A stretch of DNA of 51,363 nucleotides from Ectocarpus siliculosus (GCA_000310025.1 FN649750.1:2786599-2837961), one strand, 5' to 3'. Shown: positions 33,618 through 44,560, counted from the stretch's first letter. Numbers and translations: made by a program. The notes: generated from the letters alone by a model not told the origin.

Positions 33618-35219
33618 ATGACCCCGATTTTCGATTACATAGTATAGTAGGCCTACATGGACTATTCTACAATGCATGTGTCTTGAATTTTTTTTCAAGT
33701 GTACCCTTGGTTTGAAGAAAATATTCAATAAAATAGTCTAAGTAATGAGTTGGCGTCGTACTGCTGTAGACTATATGCACACACGCGGCATACATGCTGC
33801 CATGTAGCTATAGAGCAAATCCAGGTGCTGGTGATACTGCTGTCGAAGTTCGGCGAAAGCTGCTGCTGCTACTGCTGCTCGAGCATGATGTTTGTACAGT
33901 AGCAGTCAATCACCCTTCAAGGATCACACGTTCCCGTACACACGCCGCGGGCCTTCTCCACAACACTCCACACTCTACAGCTGCTGGTCTGTGTGCTGCT
34001 GCGTGCTTTGGTTGGTTGCCCAAGCCAAACCACGATGAGATGGTCGCGAAGTATCGTTTTTCAAATTCGGTACCTTGGTATATACCTCTGCGGTCGAACC
34101 CCCTTGGGTGGCAAAATCGTTCCGACCCTTCATCAACCCCACAAGCAAGGAGCCCCTTGTCTGTCTGACCTGACTCGTCGAAGCATCTTTTTGTGGCTCA
34201 ACCTTGTGACAGCATCGTCCTGCGGAACCGCCGGCGCACCACCGACACCACCTCCTCCGCTGCTGCACCTCCTTGCTGTGGACTCATCTCGAAGCATTGC
34301 AGCGGCGTATTAGCCTGTGGCTAGCTGGCGCCAATCATGCACTTGAGTCTCCTTACTCACACGCCTGCTCCAACCCCCAGGCTTAGAGAGCAAGGGCCGA
34401 AGGCGGCGGTGGTGGCTCCTCTCCAATACAAACGTAGAACACCCGCTGCGGCCGCAACGTGACTTCCCGCCGAAACCATGATTTTCTGACAGCACGTGTG
34501 ACCGTTTCAAGTTTAGTTTGTTGGTCAAAGTCCGGCCGCAAGTGACAGTCCCGCATCCAGCTTGATATTTTTCAGTCTCGCCGATATAGTACCGGCGGGC
34601 ATGCGTACTTGTTCTCTGGGCCATTCCTGCATCGTCTCGCTCATCCCTCAGCTACGCGGGAAGATTAAAAATGGGAAAAAGAGAGCCACGAGTGAAACGT
34701 AAATCGGCACATTTCCTGTCTTGGATCAAACTTTCTTGGGTCAGTATTTACTGCGTTTTCTTATAGTCGTCAGCAGACATAAGATATAATAGTGGAACAA
34801 GAGGCTCGTTGCTGTATACGGCTGGGCTCACAGGTACCCTCTAGTCCATCTCTCCTGGCCTTCCAGACATACATGTGCAGCATCACATGATGGAGTATTG
34901 GTTCCGGGCGCAAGGTTCGATTGCGAACGAAAAAGGTTCCACACGCTTCGAATCAGTTCGAATCTCTCTCAAAATTTCCGGAAGGAGCGAAGCACGCCGG
35001 GAAGACACGTGCACTAAAACGATCCGCACGGCGGGCTGCCCGACCTACGACTACGGCCACGGTCAGCCAGCACCGCAACAAACACTACATGTAAAGACTT
35101 TCGCGTGAAGTGCGCCTAGCGCGTGCGAGCCAATGCCGGCGCGCCCTATGCCCCCTGTACCCCCCCGTGCACTCTACATCACACACACGAACTTTCTTCA
35201 CAAGCGAAATACTTCGTAC
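33618..35219. other. Intergenic, no gene recognised
   Basis: A short CTG/CTA-rich stretch lies at about 33859-33880. No exon with splice support or family similarity was found on either strand. Confidence 0.45.
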
Positions 35220-35223
35220 TTAA

Positions 35224-35840
35224 GGGCGCGGGGGGGATCGCAGTACCTCCTCTGAAAAATCCAGGAAACGCCTGCATATCTCGGTTTTCCAAAGTCTAAC
35301 TGCAGTACGAAACTACCATCGTAAATTAACCGTCCGCCGCGGTCGCTTGTGGACAATGTTAGCAGCTGAGATTGTAGCCCTTTCGATACACTGTCGCTTC
35401 AAGCACTTTTCCTAAAGGCTGGACATGCATATACATGACCCTAGGCATTCAAATCGACAATGGCGACCAGCTGGATATGTGAGGGAAGAGCTGCGCTGAA
35501 GTTCGTGGCCCCATACACTCACATAGGCGGTGATTCGTGTTCACCGTGTGCTTGAAGCGTTTCAAAATTGGACCGCACAGCAGCTTCAAAAATCTAGCTT
35601 GTAGCTCACCGAACTCGATGATAGAAGGATCGTTTGGAAAATCGCGGACCGCTAGTCTGTAGTGTATAGCAAGGGGTACAACCTCAGCTACTAACATTGT
35701 ACACAAGCGACCGCTGCGGACGGTTAATTTACGATGGCAGTTTCGTACTGGAGTTAGACTTTGGAAAACCGAGATATGCAGGCGTTTCCAGGCGTTTCCT
35801 GTTTTTTGTAAGAGGAAGTACTGCGATCCCCAGTGCGGCC
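35224..35840. mobile_element. 617-bp non-autonomous DNA element with about 180-bp inverted repeats and TTAA flanks
   Basis: TTAA is present immediately outside both ends (35220-35223 and 35841-35844), the target duplication used by piggyBac-type transposons. The arms (about 35224-35400 and 35655-35840) are near-identical inverted copies sharing GGGGATCGCAGTAC, ATATCTCGGTTTTCCAAAGT, GTAAATTAACCGTCCGC and GGTCGCTTGTG. The roughly 250-bp centre has no substantial open frame. The right arm carries a small local duplication (GGCGTTTCCA twice). Confidence 0.88.
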
Positions 35841-35844
35841 TTAA

Positions 35845-36754
35845 CACGGCCGCCCGTACTGAGTCGGAGCACAGCAGCACCCCATCCAACGCTTCCCTTT
35901 GTAATGTTATTTACATGCAGATCACCCAAAAGTACAACAATGCAGGCTCCCACGGCTTTGTTGTTGTAGTACCCGCAGTCCCCAAATCCCCACAAACATG
36001 TCATCAACAGTCAAAGGTCAAACCAAACAATAGACGAACTGCGTTCAACATGATAACTTGGGAGCTTGCCGAAGCAGAAAAACTGAGGTTCATTGCTAGA
36101 CAAACCCATCAACGTCCCGTGGACATAACAGCGAAAGCTGCACAAAATCGCCCTCTCCCAAAGTGATGCCGCCGCCGAGTCGGTCGACATGACGATGAAA
36201 GAGATCAACGACCGAGAGCAGTATCACATGGAACAAAACTCGTTTCGCGGGTGAAAGCAGCGGAAGTTTTTCGCCGCATCAAGAAACGTGCCTATCGTTG
36301 ACCCGACATTTTTGACCCGACATTTTTGTCACTCCCTTGCCCCGCTCGCTTTTCCCGAGACATGGGTTCCTGATGAGATGCTCCATCGCCGTGTGTGTGA
36401 GTGTTTTCATCCCGTTCATGCTGGACTTGGTCCTTGCGGCAAGTCAGTTGGGGGTCACTCAGGAGGGACGCCACACATCCCCCTCCACACTACACTTCTG
36501 CGGTGACTACCTTGCTCATGATGGTTGAGCAGGGATCAGTCGTTCCCCCCCTCTTCTACTGCAAATATAACTATTGCGTACAAAGCACGAACTCACTCCA
36601 CAATGTTTAACATTTACCAAGATTATAGCGAAGAAGAAAAAAAAAACTCTTCCGCGTTTTGAAACCACACCGGATTTGAACTCAGGTTCCAAAAGGTTGT
36701 TTCCAACTCAAGCCACTTTGAACATGCACTTGGAAACCCGAAAACCAAAAATCT
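35845..36754. other. Intergenic, downstream of MAEA
   Basis: 3' flank of the minus-strand MAEA gene. An A-run at about 36637-36646 and T-rich minus-strand sequence here could include its 3' UTR. No other exon was supported. Confidence 0.45.
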
Positions 36755-39700
36755 TCAGATTATGTAGACGCTCCGGAGCTGGTCGAAACGGAACGTCTGG
36801 CCCGTCGACGGGCACGTCACCACGCTGGCCCCAACAGTCCCGCCGACAGTCCCGTCGAACCCCACAATCCCGCTGCCCGCGGCAGCGGCAGCATCCCCGG
36901 CCCCCGCCCCGGTCGTGCCCGCCGCCGGCCGCGCCAACGCCCGGATCGCCCTCGAGCCGTACACACGACCGTTCGGGAGCACCAGGGGAGGGTTGTCGTC
37001 TCCGATCGGGTCTCCAGACTGGGGAACGGGCAAGCAGGGAGGGGGGGGGGGGGGTGTACTCATAGTCGTGCATGCCGTAGTCGTTTGACCATTGACCTCG
37101 CATCCCTACAAAGCCGGGACGGAGCACGCCGGGTTCTCACCGGACCAGGCTCTCACATCACCAAGCGCGAAGCGCCGTGAGGTATTTGGCGAGTCGCATG
37201 AAGGGTGAGCTGCATCCTGCTAAGGGTCTTGTGCTTACTTCCTTGCGTACGGATGACAGCTACGTATGACTTAAATTATTTTCTGGTGCTTTCACCTCCA
37301 GTTACACAGTTGTAAGCACTGTGTAACTGCCTCGAGGAAGCTTGACCATTTTAACACAACGTGGTGCGATCATCCCACGTTGCGCGGAGTGAGGTTTCTC
37401 GACCCCGCACAACATGATCTACTCGACCACCGATTATGGTTACCGCCAAAAAAAAAGAACCAAAGGCAAAAAAAAAAGCGGTAACCTGGCTGCCGAGCTC
37501 ACGAAGTGATCGGCTTGTTATACAACATCGCTGCCAAGCGACGAAAACCCAACCCCGATGGCAAATTTCGGGGGGGGGGGGGGGGAAGGCGACTGGCGTG
37601 GAAGGAATATCAGGGGGAAGGATGGAAGAGGCGCCGCGCGTCTGATTCAGAGTAGCTAGACTACCCAGAGGGCACGGGGGGGGGGGTTCACACAGAGAGA
37701 AGGCGCATCTTGTTCAACCGGAAATAGTTCGCCTTTCCATAGCCGGACCCAAGTCCTGGAGGAGATGAGGAACCAGAGCCAGCAGGTAACGAGACTCGGC
37801 TAGTGCTCCCCAGCCAAAAAAGAGGTCGAACCGGCTCGGGAAACATAAGCGGTCAACAAAGCCACATGATACACGACGAGGGCTCTGAGTCTACGTGCTT
37901 CGCCCAGTGGAAGAGAAAACCGATGTTTACTGTAAGGCACGACCAACAGACGCCCAATAAACTCCGGTAAAATTAGCACGACGGAGGAACAGAGCTTCGT
38001 CCTGTCCATTTTCGTGGGGAGACATTGTACACACTGCGAAGTAGTTCTTCTGTCAGCAGCACCAGCAGCAGCCGTGCAACCGTAATCTGTTTACCTGGCG
38101 GCATATGAGGAACGACTGCCCGTGATGTGCGCAAGGTAGGCCCTCCGCCAGCGCCCGACCCTCCGAGCTGCAGGTAGGGCAGTGACTGAGCCGGAAGCTA
38201 TCCTGAGAGCACTGGGGGGTCTTCACCACGGAAACCCCGCTCTGCGAAAAAAAAAAAAAAAATGGGAGCAGGTGCGAGGGGAAAGCGCGGCGCGCGCACG
38301 GGAGCGCGGGGTGGTCTTGAGGAAATCGTAGAGGAGTCTTGCCCTACCAAAGAAGGCTTGCGGGTATTGATGTCGACGCTTCTTCGCTTCGACCTAGCGC
38401 ATCCAATCGGCAACCTGTTCGGATACTGAATAAAGTCTACTGCAGATGAGACAATGCCAGAAAAATAGAAACAATCAAGAAACCAAGCTGGGTCTTGCAC
38501 CGAATTTGGCGTCACTCCACACGAGTGAACAACGGGGGCTAAACCTACGCTCAACACAACACTCAATAGGGATGAGGCTGGGTCAAATGGTGTGTGGGTT
38601 GACGATACTCCTTTTGATGGCATTGGATCTCACTCGCCTTCGGCGCCTGAGGAAGGACTACGGGAGCAGCAGAACAACTTCAAAAAAAAAAAAAAAAAAA
38701 GGACAAGCAAACAGCGTGCGCCGTACTACAGTAGTAGTCGTATCGTGACATACATACCGTATATGACACAAGATAACACATCCCCTCGACCAATTTTCAA
38801 AGCTCGACTACGGCATGACGAAGAGGATGCATAATTGAAACAATGCATTTTCGGAAAGCTCTCCACGAGAAGCTTCAACGCCACCGTTTTCGGTTCTGTG
38901 ACTCTTTCTGTTGTTGCGAAATCGACATTTCAAATCGGTCGAGGGGATGTGTTATCTTGTGTCATTTACGGTAGTCCATTCACTCGTGCCCCTGGTCACA
39001 CGGGCCACCAGCAACATCCGCCTTCCCACCACCGTCGCCATGATACTCGACACAACACAACCAAGAAGGCATGCGGGCGCCTGCCCCGAGACCACAAAAG
39101 CAAAAAAAAAAACACAAAAACATCAGATGAAGCAAAAACAAAAAATATAACTGAAATAGAACAAAAATTACAAACTGAGCACGGGCACCAAGCTAGGCGG
39201 AGGTCTGTCAAATACAGGAAAGCGACGAACACATCCTTGTTCTGCTCTAAATCGCGTCGCACCTGGACCACAATCTCCAGCATCGACGGCTGCGTGAGGC
39301 CGAACACGCCTTGCATCTCTATCAGGAACTCCGACGCCAGCTCCGCCCACCTTTTCGTGCCACGCATTGCGGAGGCAGGGAGCACGGTGCAACCACAGGC
39401 GGGGTAAGCAGTAGCACCACATGTCGCACAGGAGAGTAATGGGCGTAATATCCAGCGTAATGTCACGCGGTCAAGAGAGGGAAAACACCAGTGGGGTACG
39501 CTGCAAATACAGCCCTTGAGCAGCGAGACAGGACCGCTGAAGCCACATTCGAAATGCTGCCATGGTGGCACTACATACCAGTCGCCCCGGTGGTCTAGTT
39601 GGTATCCTCGAAACCTTCAAGAGGTCAGGTCAGGGGTTCGAATCCCGGCGCAAGCGAGCTTTTCTTGCAAAGCGAGTTTTTCTCTCGCTTCCGCTACTGG

Positions 39701-42700
39701 CCTAGTGGATAGCGCTAGTTCGTGTGTACACAGAGGGAAGAGAGTGCTGAACTCTTCTCGCATTAAAAATCGAAGGCAAAGTACCGCAGGATGGGAGGGT
39801 AGAGAGGGGCTCTTCTGTGTGACCACGGGTTGGAGTAAACGGCACTATTTAGTGCTGTGAGCGCTGATTTGAAGTGAAGAAAAAAAAAAAAAAGTTTCAC
39901 CCCATATCCCTCAGTACCGTCTCACCCCGTACCCATACCGTACCGTTTTCACCCCATATTCATACCGTACCATACCTGTCATCGTGAAAAAGCGCGACCC
40001 ACTCGGGCACCGTCGACTCCTGCGGGTTAGGGAACACAAGAGTCCCCATGTCCCGCTGCACCTCAGCCTGGTGATTCGCAGCGTGTGGCTGGAGGTAGTC
40101 CCGGGCGTACTGGACCGCCTGATTGGTTCAATGTTATGTTGTTCAGGCGTGGCAGGGGTGTCGGCGAGTGTTGTTGTCGGTGTCAGCGGGGTAGGCAGCA
40201 ACGGCTGCCGTGAAACCGATAGGCGAACTCGAAACCGTTCGAGTCAGACGTGATGTGACAAAGTCACACCGCAGCACAACCTCGGTAGAATATTTGGACC
40301 GCCTGATTTTAACGCTGTCCGTTGCAACACACCGTCGATTGTTGGTGTTGGTGCCAGCGATCGGGGTGGGCCGCGCCAGTGGCCAAGGCGATGCCGTTCG
40401 TTGTGCGATGTGATCATGTGTAACTGACACGTTGCAGCATTGGACAGAAAGCGGGTGCGCATCGATGGAGACGTTCATGTCGGACGGGAAACAAGGGGCT
40501 GATGCCATTGCTGTTGGAAGAAATGCGTTAGCGTGAGCGGTGTTTGGTGTTGAAGGCCACCATGAACTATCGTGATCCACTAAATGCTCAACTGTCCAAC
40601 ACGACCGCGTCCACGCCAAACCCGAACAATGCTCGAAGACCGCGAGAGGGGGTCCGTCTTGGAGAGGTTGTTTGCGCTAGCGTGAGAACGATTTGCCATC
40701 GCTGTACCAATTTCGCGCAAAGCGTCTTCTCAACGACCATTGCCATAACGCGGAAATCTCATATCACTATCAGACGCAGCCAGGGGCGCAAATTTCGTAA
40801 CTTCTATTCGCCGTCATGACCATTGGGTACATAAACAAAGCACCATATTGTTAAGCGAGAACCAAAAAGAACAACAATACCACCCTCCTACACTGCAACA
40901 TTTAATCAAGCAAGAACCAACGAGGGACAAAAATAACTCCTCCTAGAGATCACCATACACTCGAGCGACAACCAAAAACAGCACATCCTCCTCCTACAAA
41001 GCAACATACATTCAAGCGATAGACACAATAAGCGCTATGGTGTGCGTACCTCCTCCTTCTTGTTAGCTCGGACCATCTCCAGAAACGCCCTCTCGCGGAC
41101 GCGGAACTCCAGCTTGCTCTCGAGCTTCCTCAGTCTCGACGAATTGTCCTCGCACCACCGGAGAGCCGGCCCGAGATCCTTGGCCCTTATCGCAGCCTCC
41201 ACTTCCTTTGCCCTGAATAAAAAATACACAGGAGAAACACACAAAAAAAAACGGGATGACGACATCGGGGTGATTGATCTTGCATCTTGCAGTGGTGAAA
41301 AAAAAAAATGTGGTGTCACATCAAGGGTGATTGATCTTGCATCTTCTTGCAGTGGTGGAAAAAAAAAAAAAAACTTAGAGATACACAGATACACCGCGCT
41401 TCTTGTTTTGTTTGCGTCATATACCCCTGTCTATGTCGTTTGCAGTGAAAAATTGTTCGAGAGAACCGTTCGTGCGTGTTTCCTTGTGCACCAGCCATCG
41501 ATCCACCTGTTCACCGAAAAACCCCACCTAAAAAAAAAGCACGCCGAGAGAGAGACGTGTTACGCAACGAGCGTTAAAACGTCCCCAAGGCCATATTTCC
41601 CCTCCATTACGCCGGGCATCATCGTGAAACCCATGAGCGGCGCGCGCCAGGCAACGATTCCAAAACAGACGAAACCGTTACAGCAGTCAAGATGAGAGCG
41701 GCTTCATCAGGCAAACGGCGCCCCCACCTCTCGAACAGCTCTATCGTGACGAAGTCTTGGATGCCCGCCTCCTCCGAGAGTTCCCGGGCAGCCTCCGAGT
41801 GCCCCTGTCAACGCCATCATCCAGCCCGGGCAGTCAGGCAAAATTGGCAGGGGGGGGGGGGGTGTACTCATAGTCGTGCATGCCGTAGTCGTTTGACCAT
41901 TGACCTCGCATCCCTACAAAGCCGGGACGGAGCACGCCGGGTTCTCACCGGACCAGGCTCTCACATCACCAAGCGCGAAGCGCCGTGAGGTATTTGGCGA
42001 GTCGCATGAAGGGTGAGCTGCATCCTGCTAAGGGTGTTCGGCATCTTGTGCTTACTTCCTTGCGTACGGATGACAGCTACGTATGACTTAATTTATTTTC
42101 TGGTGCGTTCACTTCCAGAGACAGTTGTAAGCACTGTGTAACTGCCTCGAGGAAGCTTGACCATTTTAACATAACGTGGTGCGATCATCCCCCGTTGCGC
42201 GGAGTGAGGTTTCTCGACCCCGCACAACATGATCTACTCGACCACCATTATGGTTACCGCCAAAAAAAAAAACGAGGTAAAAAAAAAAAAACGGTAACCT
42301 GGTTGCCGAGTTCACGAAGTGAATTGGCTTGTTTTACAACGTCGTTGCCAAGCGACGAAAACCCAATCCCGATGGCAAACACCGAGTGGGGGGCTTGTTT
42401 TACAACGTCGTTGCCAAGCGACGAAAACCCAACCCCGATGACAAACACCGGGGGGGGCGGGGGGTACCATGCATGCCTAACGGACACTCTGCAGTCGCCG
42501 CCGCCAAAGAACTTGACATATCGCGTGTTTTAGGCGGGAGGGGGTGACGGAGAATGGTACGAGACGACCTTGCGGGTTGGCGGAGATTGCGACTTGAAGA
42601 AGACACGAACAGCAACCCCCTGATACCGAATATAAACAGACGTGCGTCTACTAATAGAAATATCGCAATCCAACCAGCGCGAAGAACTTGCTCTCTCTCT

Positions 42701-43113
42701 CCCTTTGCAAAGGTATTCGACGACGCCGGGACTGAAGACACGAACGACCACGGTGCTTGCATTGCTTGCATTGCCCTGTCGAGAGCAGATGGCATACACA
42801 CCCACCGACGCCCCCCACTGCCCCGGCCATTCACGTGAGTGGCGGCTCGCGGGGTGTCTTCGACCACAGTACCTGTCGTCGGCACGCAGTCGCTCGGGCG
42901 GTGCCTTGGACTGCATCGGACCCACACAAGGCACATGCGGTATTCTCTACGAAACCCCTCTCTTCACGGCACGTTCCGCGTACACACCTACCTCTCTCAG
43001 CAGGTACTCCACGATGAAGCGGTCGAGCCGCGTCTTGCCCCCCGGAGACTCTGTCACAGCGAAGGACGATGCCGCCGCCGCGGTCGACGCGACGGCGGAA
43101 CTTCCGGTCAGGT

Positions 43114-43145
<32 letters not shown>

Positions 43146-43393
43146 TGCGCCAGAAGATCGAGGCGTTTTCTCAACCCCGTCAGGTGCTTCTTCTCTTCGC
43201 GCCCTGCTTCCTGGGCCTGGAAACCACCGTCGCAGTGGAGGTGGAGGTGTGTTTTTTCCGGGAGATACGTGTACGCACATGCCTTCTTTATTTCACGGAT
43301 GTACGACAACGCCGATCATGTCAACTTCAGGTAACGGCACGGTTTGGTAAAGAAGAACATATCACCACCAAAAACAACACCAACACGACCACC

Positions 43394-43425
<32 letters not shown>

Positions 43426-43638
43426 CAACAACAGTCAGAAAGAGCGTACCGTCGCCTTGAGGTTGGTGAGGCGGTCCATCAGCTCGCCAAGTTTCGCCGA
43501 AGCGTCACCTTCACCTTCACCGCCGCTATCGGCGGTTTCGCCTCTTCTCGTGTCGTCACCATCGGTGTCACCCGCCGCCGCCCCTGCTGCCTCGAGACTG
43601 CTGATCTCCTTGATTATTGCCGTGAGCTCCGATGTAAC
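36755..43638 (-). CDS. MAEA: MAEA/Fyv10-type (Gid9) subunit of the CTLH/GID E3 ubiquitin ligase; 5' end unresolved
   Basis: One of the two RING-like subunits of the CTLH/GID ubiquitin ligase. Exons in transcript order: 43638-43450, 43216-42992, 41804-41728, 41212-41050, 40118-39976, 39350-39263, 38211-38095, 37018-36755; total 1266 nt in exact phase, ending TGA. In order it shows a LisH-like RLDRFIVEYLLRE, the CTLH region with FERAKEVEAAI and ALRWCEDNSSRLRKLESKLE, AVQYARDYLQPH, DRWAELASEF, then the degenerate RING: CPTC, LPCAHH, FLICRQ, NPPLVLPNGRVYG and VVTCPSTGQTFRFDQL with terminal RSVYII. Oddities: a Pro-run from (CCG)n in exon 2, a Gly/Asp-rich insert in exon 1, and a roughly 35-residue Ala/Gly insert between RAIRALAR and VVTCP. 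The N-terminus is missing; a candidate lies at 45749-45575. Introns carry a SINE, a MITE and two copies of the homopolymer-ended element. Confidence 0.95.
37041..37586 (+). mobile_element. Homopolymer-ended repeat element, copy 2 (MAEA last intron)
   Basis: Starts with a 14-G run followed by TGTACTCATAGTCGTGCATG and ends with a 17-G run after GATGGCAAATTTCG. It contains one 60-bp terminal unit. On the sense strand of MAEA the G-run is a C-tract that ends 22 nt before the last exon, so it serves as or extends the polypyrimidine tract. Flanking duplications could not be identified. Confidence 0.9.
38757..38971. mobile_element. MITE copy B (MAEA intron)
   Basis: Best preserved copy. The left end CCGTATATGACACAAGATAA and the reverse complement of the right end CCGTAAATGACACAAGATAA match almost perfectly for about 40 bp. 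TA is present on both sides, suggesting a TA target duplication of the Tc1/mariner kind. Confidence 0.88.
39581..39893 (+). mobile_element. tRNA-derived SINE with poly(A) tail (MAEA intron, antisense)
   Basis: TGGTCTAGTTGG at 39591-39602 matches the RNA polymerase III A-box consensus and GGTTCGAATCC at 39635-39645 is a perfect B box, at tRNA-like spacing. The body continues for about 240 bases through a second A-box-like TGGCCTAGTGGA (39698-39709), which suggests a composite origin, and ends in a 14-A run at about 39880-39893. The T and acceptor stems do not fold properly, so it is not a working tRNA gene. Confidence 0.82.
39894..39975 (-). repeat. Tandem repeat starting at a MAEA splice donor, about 26-32 bp x 3
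   Basis: On minus, exon 5 ends GATGACAG and the intron begins with three diverged units, each starting GGTAC/T and ending GGGGTGA(A/G)AAC or similar. The first unit contains the real donor GTATGG. The third unit abuts the SINE poly(A) tail. Confidence 0.75.
41851..42464 (+). mobile_element. Homopolymer-ended repeat element, copy 3 (MAEA intron 2)
   Basis: Starts with a 12-G run and TGTACTCATAGTCGTGCATG, is over 90% identical to copy 2 through the middle, and ends ACAAACACCG plus a G-run. It has two 60-bp units with ACAACGTCGTTGCCAAGCGA, whose CGTCG/CGACG arms can form a hairpin, and GGTTACCG/CGGTAACC around A-runs. On the MAEA sense strand the C-tract ends 46 nt before exon 3. Confidence 0.9.
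43115..43145 (-). repeat. (CCG)n coding microsatellite in MAEA exon 2
   Basis: Encodes a run of about ten Pro in a spacer between the N-terminal helical part and the LisH-like motif. Likely length-variable between individuals. Confidence 0.85.
43388..43434. repeat. (CCA)n(CAA)n microsatellite in MAEA intron 1
   Basis: A CCA run followed by a CAA run begins about 15 bases inside the intron from the exon 1 donor at 43449. Confidence 0.9.
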
Positions 43639-44308
43639 CTGAGGCGGGTACAGAAAGCATGTTTCACTTCGGTTTGTCTCTCGATCCATTACGTGAGAGG
43701 TTCAGTGATTGACATCGTGAAACCAGTGTTGGATATTCAAGCGTAGTACGCAAGTCTGGATGGGACATTTATTGGCCACGGATGCCACCTGAGGCATTGA
43801 AAACCGGTCCCTCGTTACCGAAAAATAAAAATGCTCGTCTTCCGCTTTGGCGTGAATCCCAAGAATTGGCCTTTTTTTATTATGTGGGGGCGGCCGCTCT
43901 CATTCGGTGCATGTCTCGACCTGAACGACCATTGACGGCATCGTCTATCCTACACTCCGTGTCACCATTGCTGTGTTCCTTCGTACGTACCATACGCCTG
44001 TAGCCAAATACTTTGAATAGTCGAAGAACAAAAAATAACTCAACGCAATTGTTAATTCCTAGTTCTTGGTTTGGGCATGTATCATTCATTGTCCGTTTGG
44101 TGGGCTTCAAATTTTTTCTCAAGGGTGCGTTGGTGCCTGTGCGAGAGCCGCTCCAAACGGGAGAGAGAAACCGGCCGACTTCGCCACAGCTTCGGCGGCA
44201 AAAACCAAGCCCTGTCAGCATCAACGTGCTTCTGCTGTGGCCGTTCGCCTTGCCAAGCTAAAATCGCAAGCAGGCGGGCCCTTGTTCTTCGAGGGTTATG
44301 GGAAGGGT

Positions 44309-44560
44309 GTCAGCCATGCTACAAGAGCAAGAAATGACCGCCAGGGCAGCCCTGTTCTGCAAGAGCTAGGGTTAATGTCAGCCATGCCAGGAGAGCAAGC
44401 AATGATCGTCAGGTCAGCCCTGTCCTGCAAGAGTGCGAGCCATGCTAGAAGAGCAAGCAACGACCGCCAGGTCAGCCCAGTTCTGCAAAGGTTTAAGATT
44501 AAGGTCAGCCGAGCCGGAAGAGCAAGCAGTGACCGCCAGGCGGGCACTCTCTCAAGGTCT
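44309..44560. repeat. Tandem repeat, about 60-68 bp x 4
   Basis: Units begin near 44309, 44377, 44437 and 44504. Each runs GTCAGCCATGC..GAAGAGCAAGCAATGACCGCCAGG.CAGCCC and then TGTTCTGCAAGAG with variation. No stable frame is shared, so it is not a repeat protein. Confidence 0.88.

Noticed and set aside
32355-33728. Long open frames (up to 457 codons) on both strands across the gap
   Set aside because: They exist only because the run of N is translated as unknown residues; the real flanking codons are few and derive from a noisy duplicated sequence.
39581-39655. A tRNA gene
   Set aside because: A and B boxes are good, but the T-stem has space for only three pairs and the acceptor stem has a mismatch. 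The sequence continues into a SINE body with a poly(A) tail.
42340-42450. Vector (lacZ-alpha) contamination, because of TTTTACAACGTCGT
   Set aside because: The similarity ends after about 14 bases. The surrounding repeat is present in three independent places with element structure, so it is genomic.
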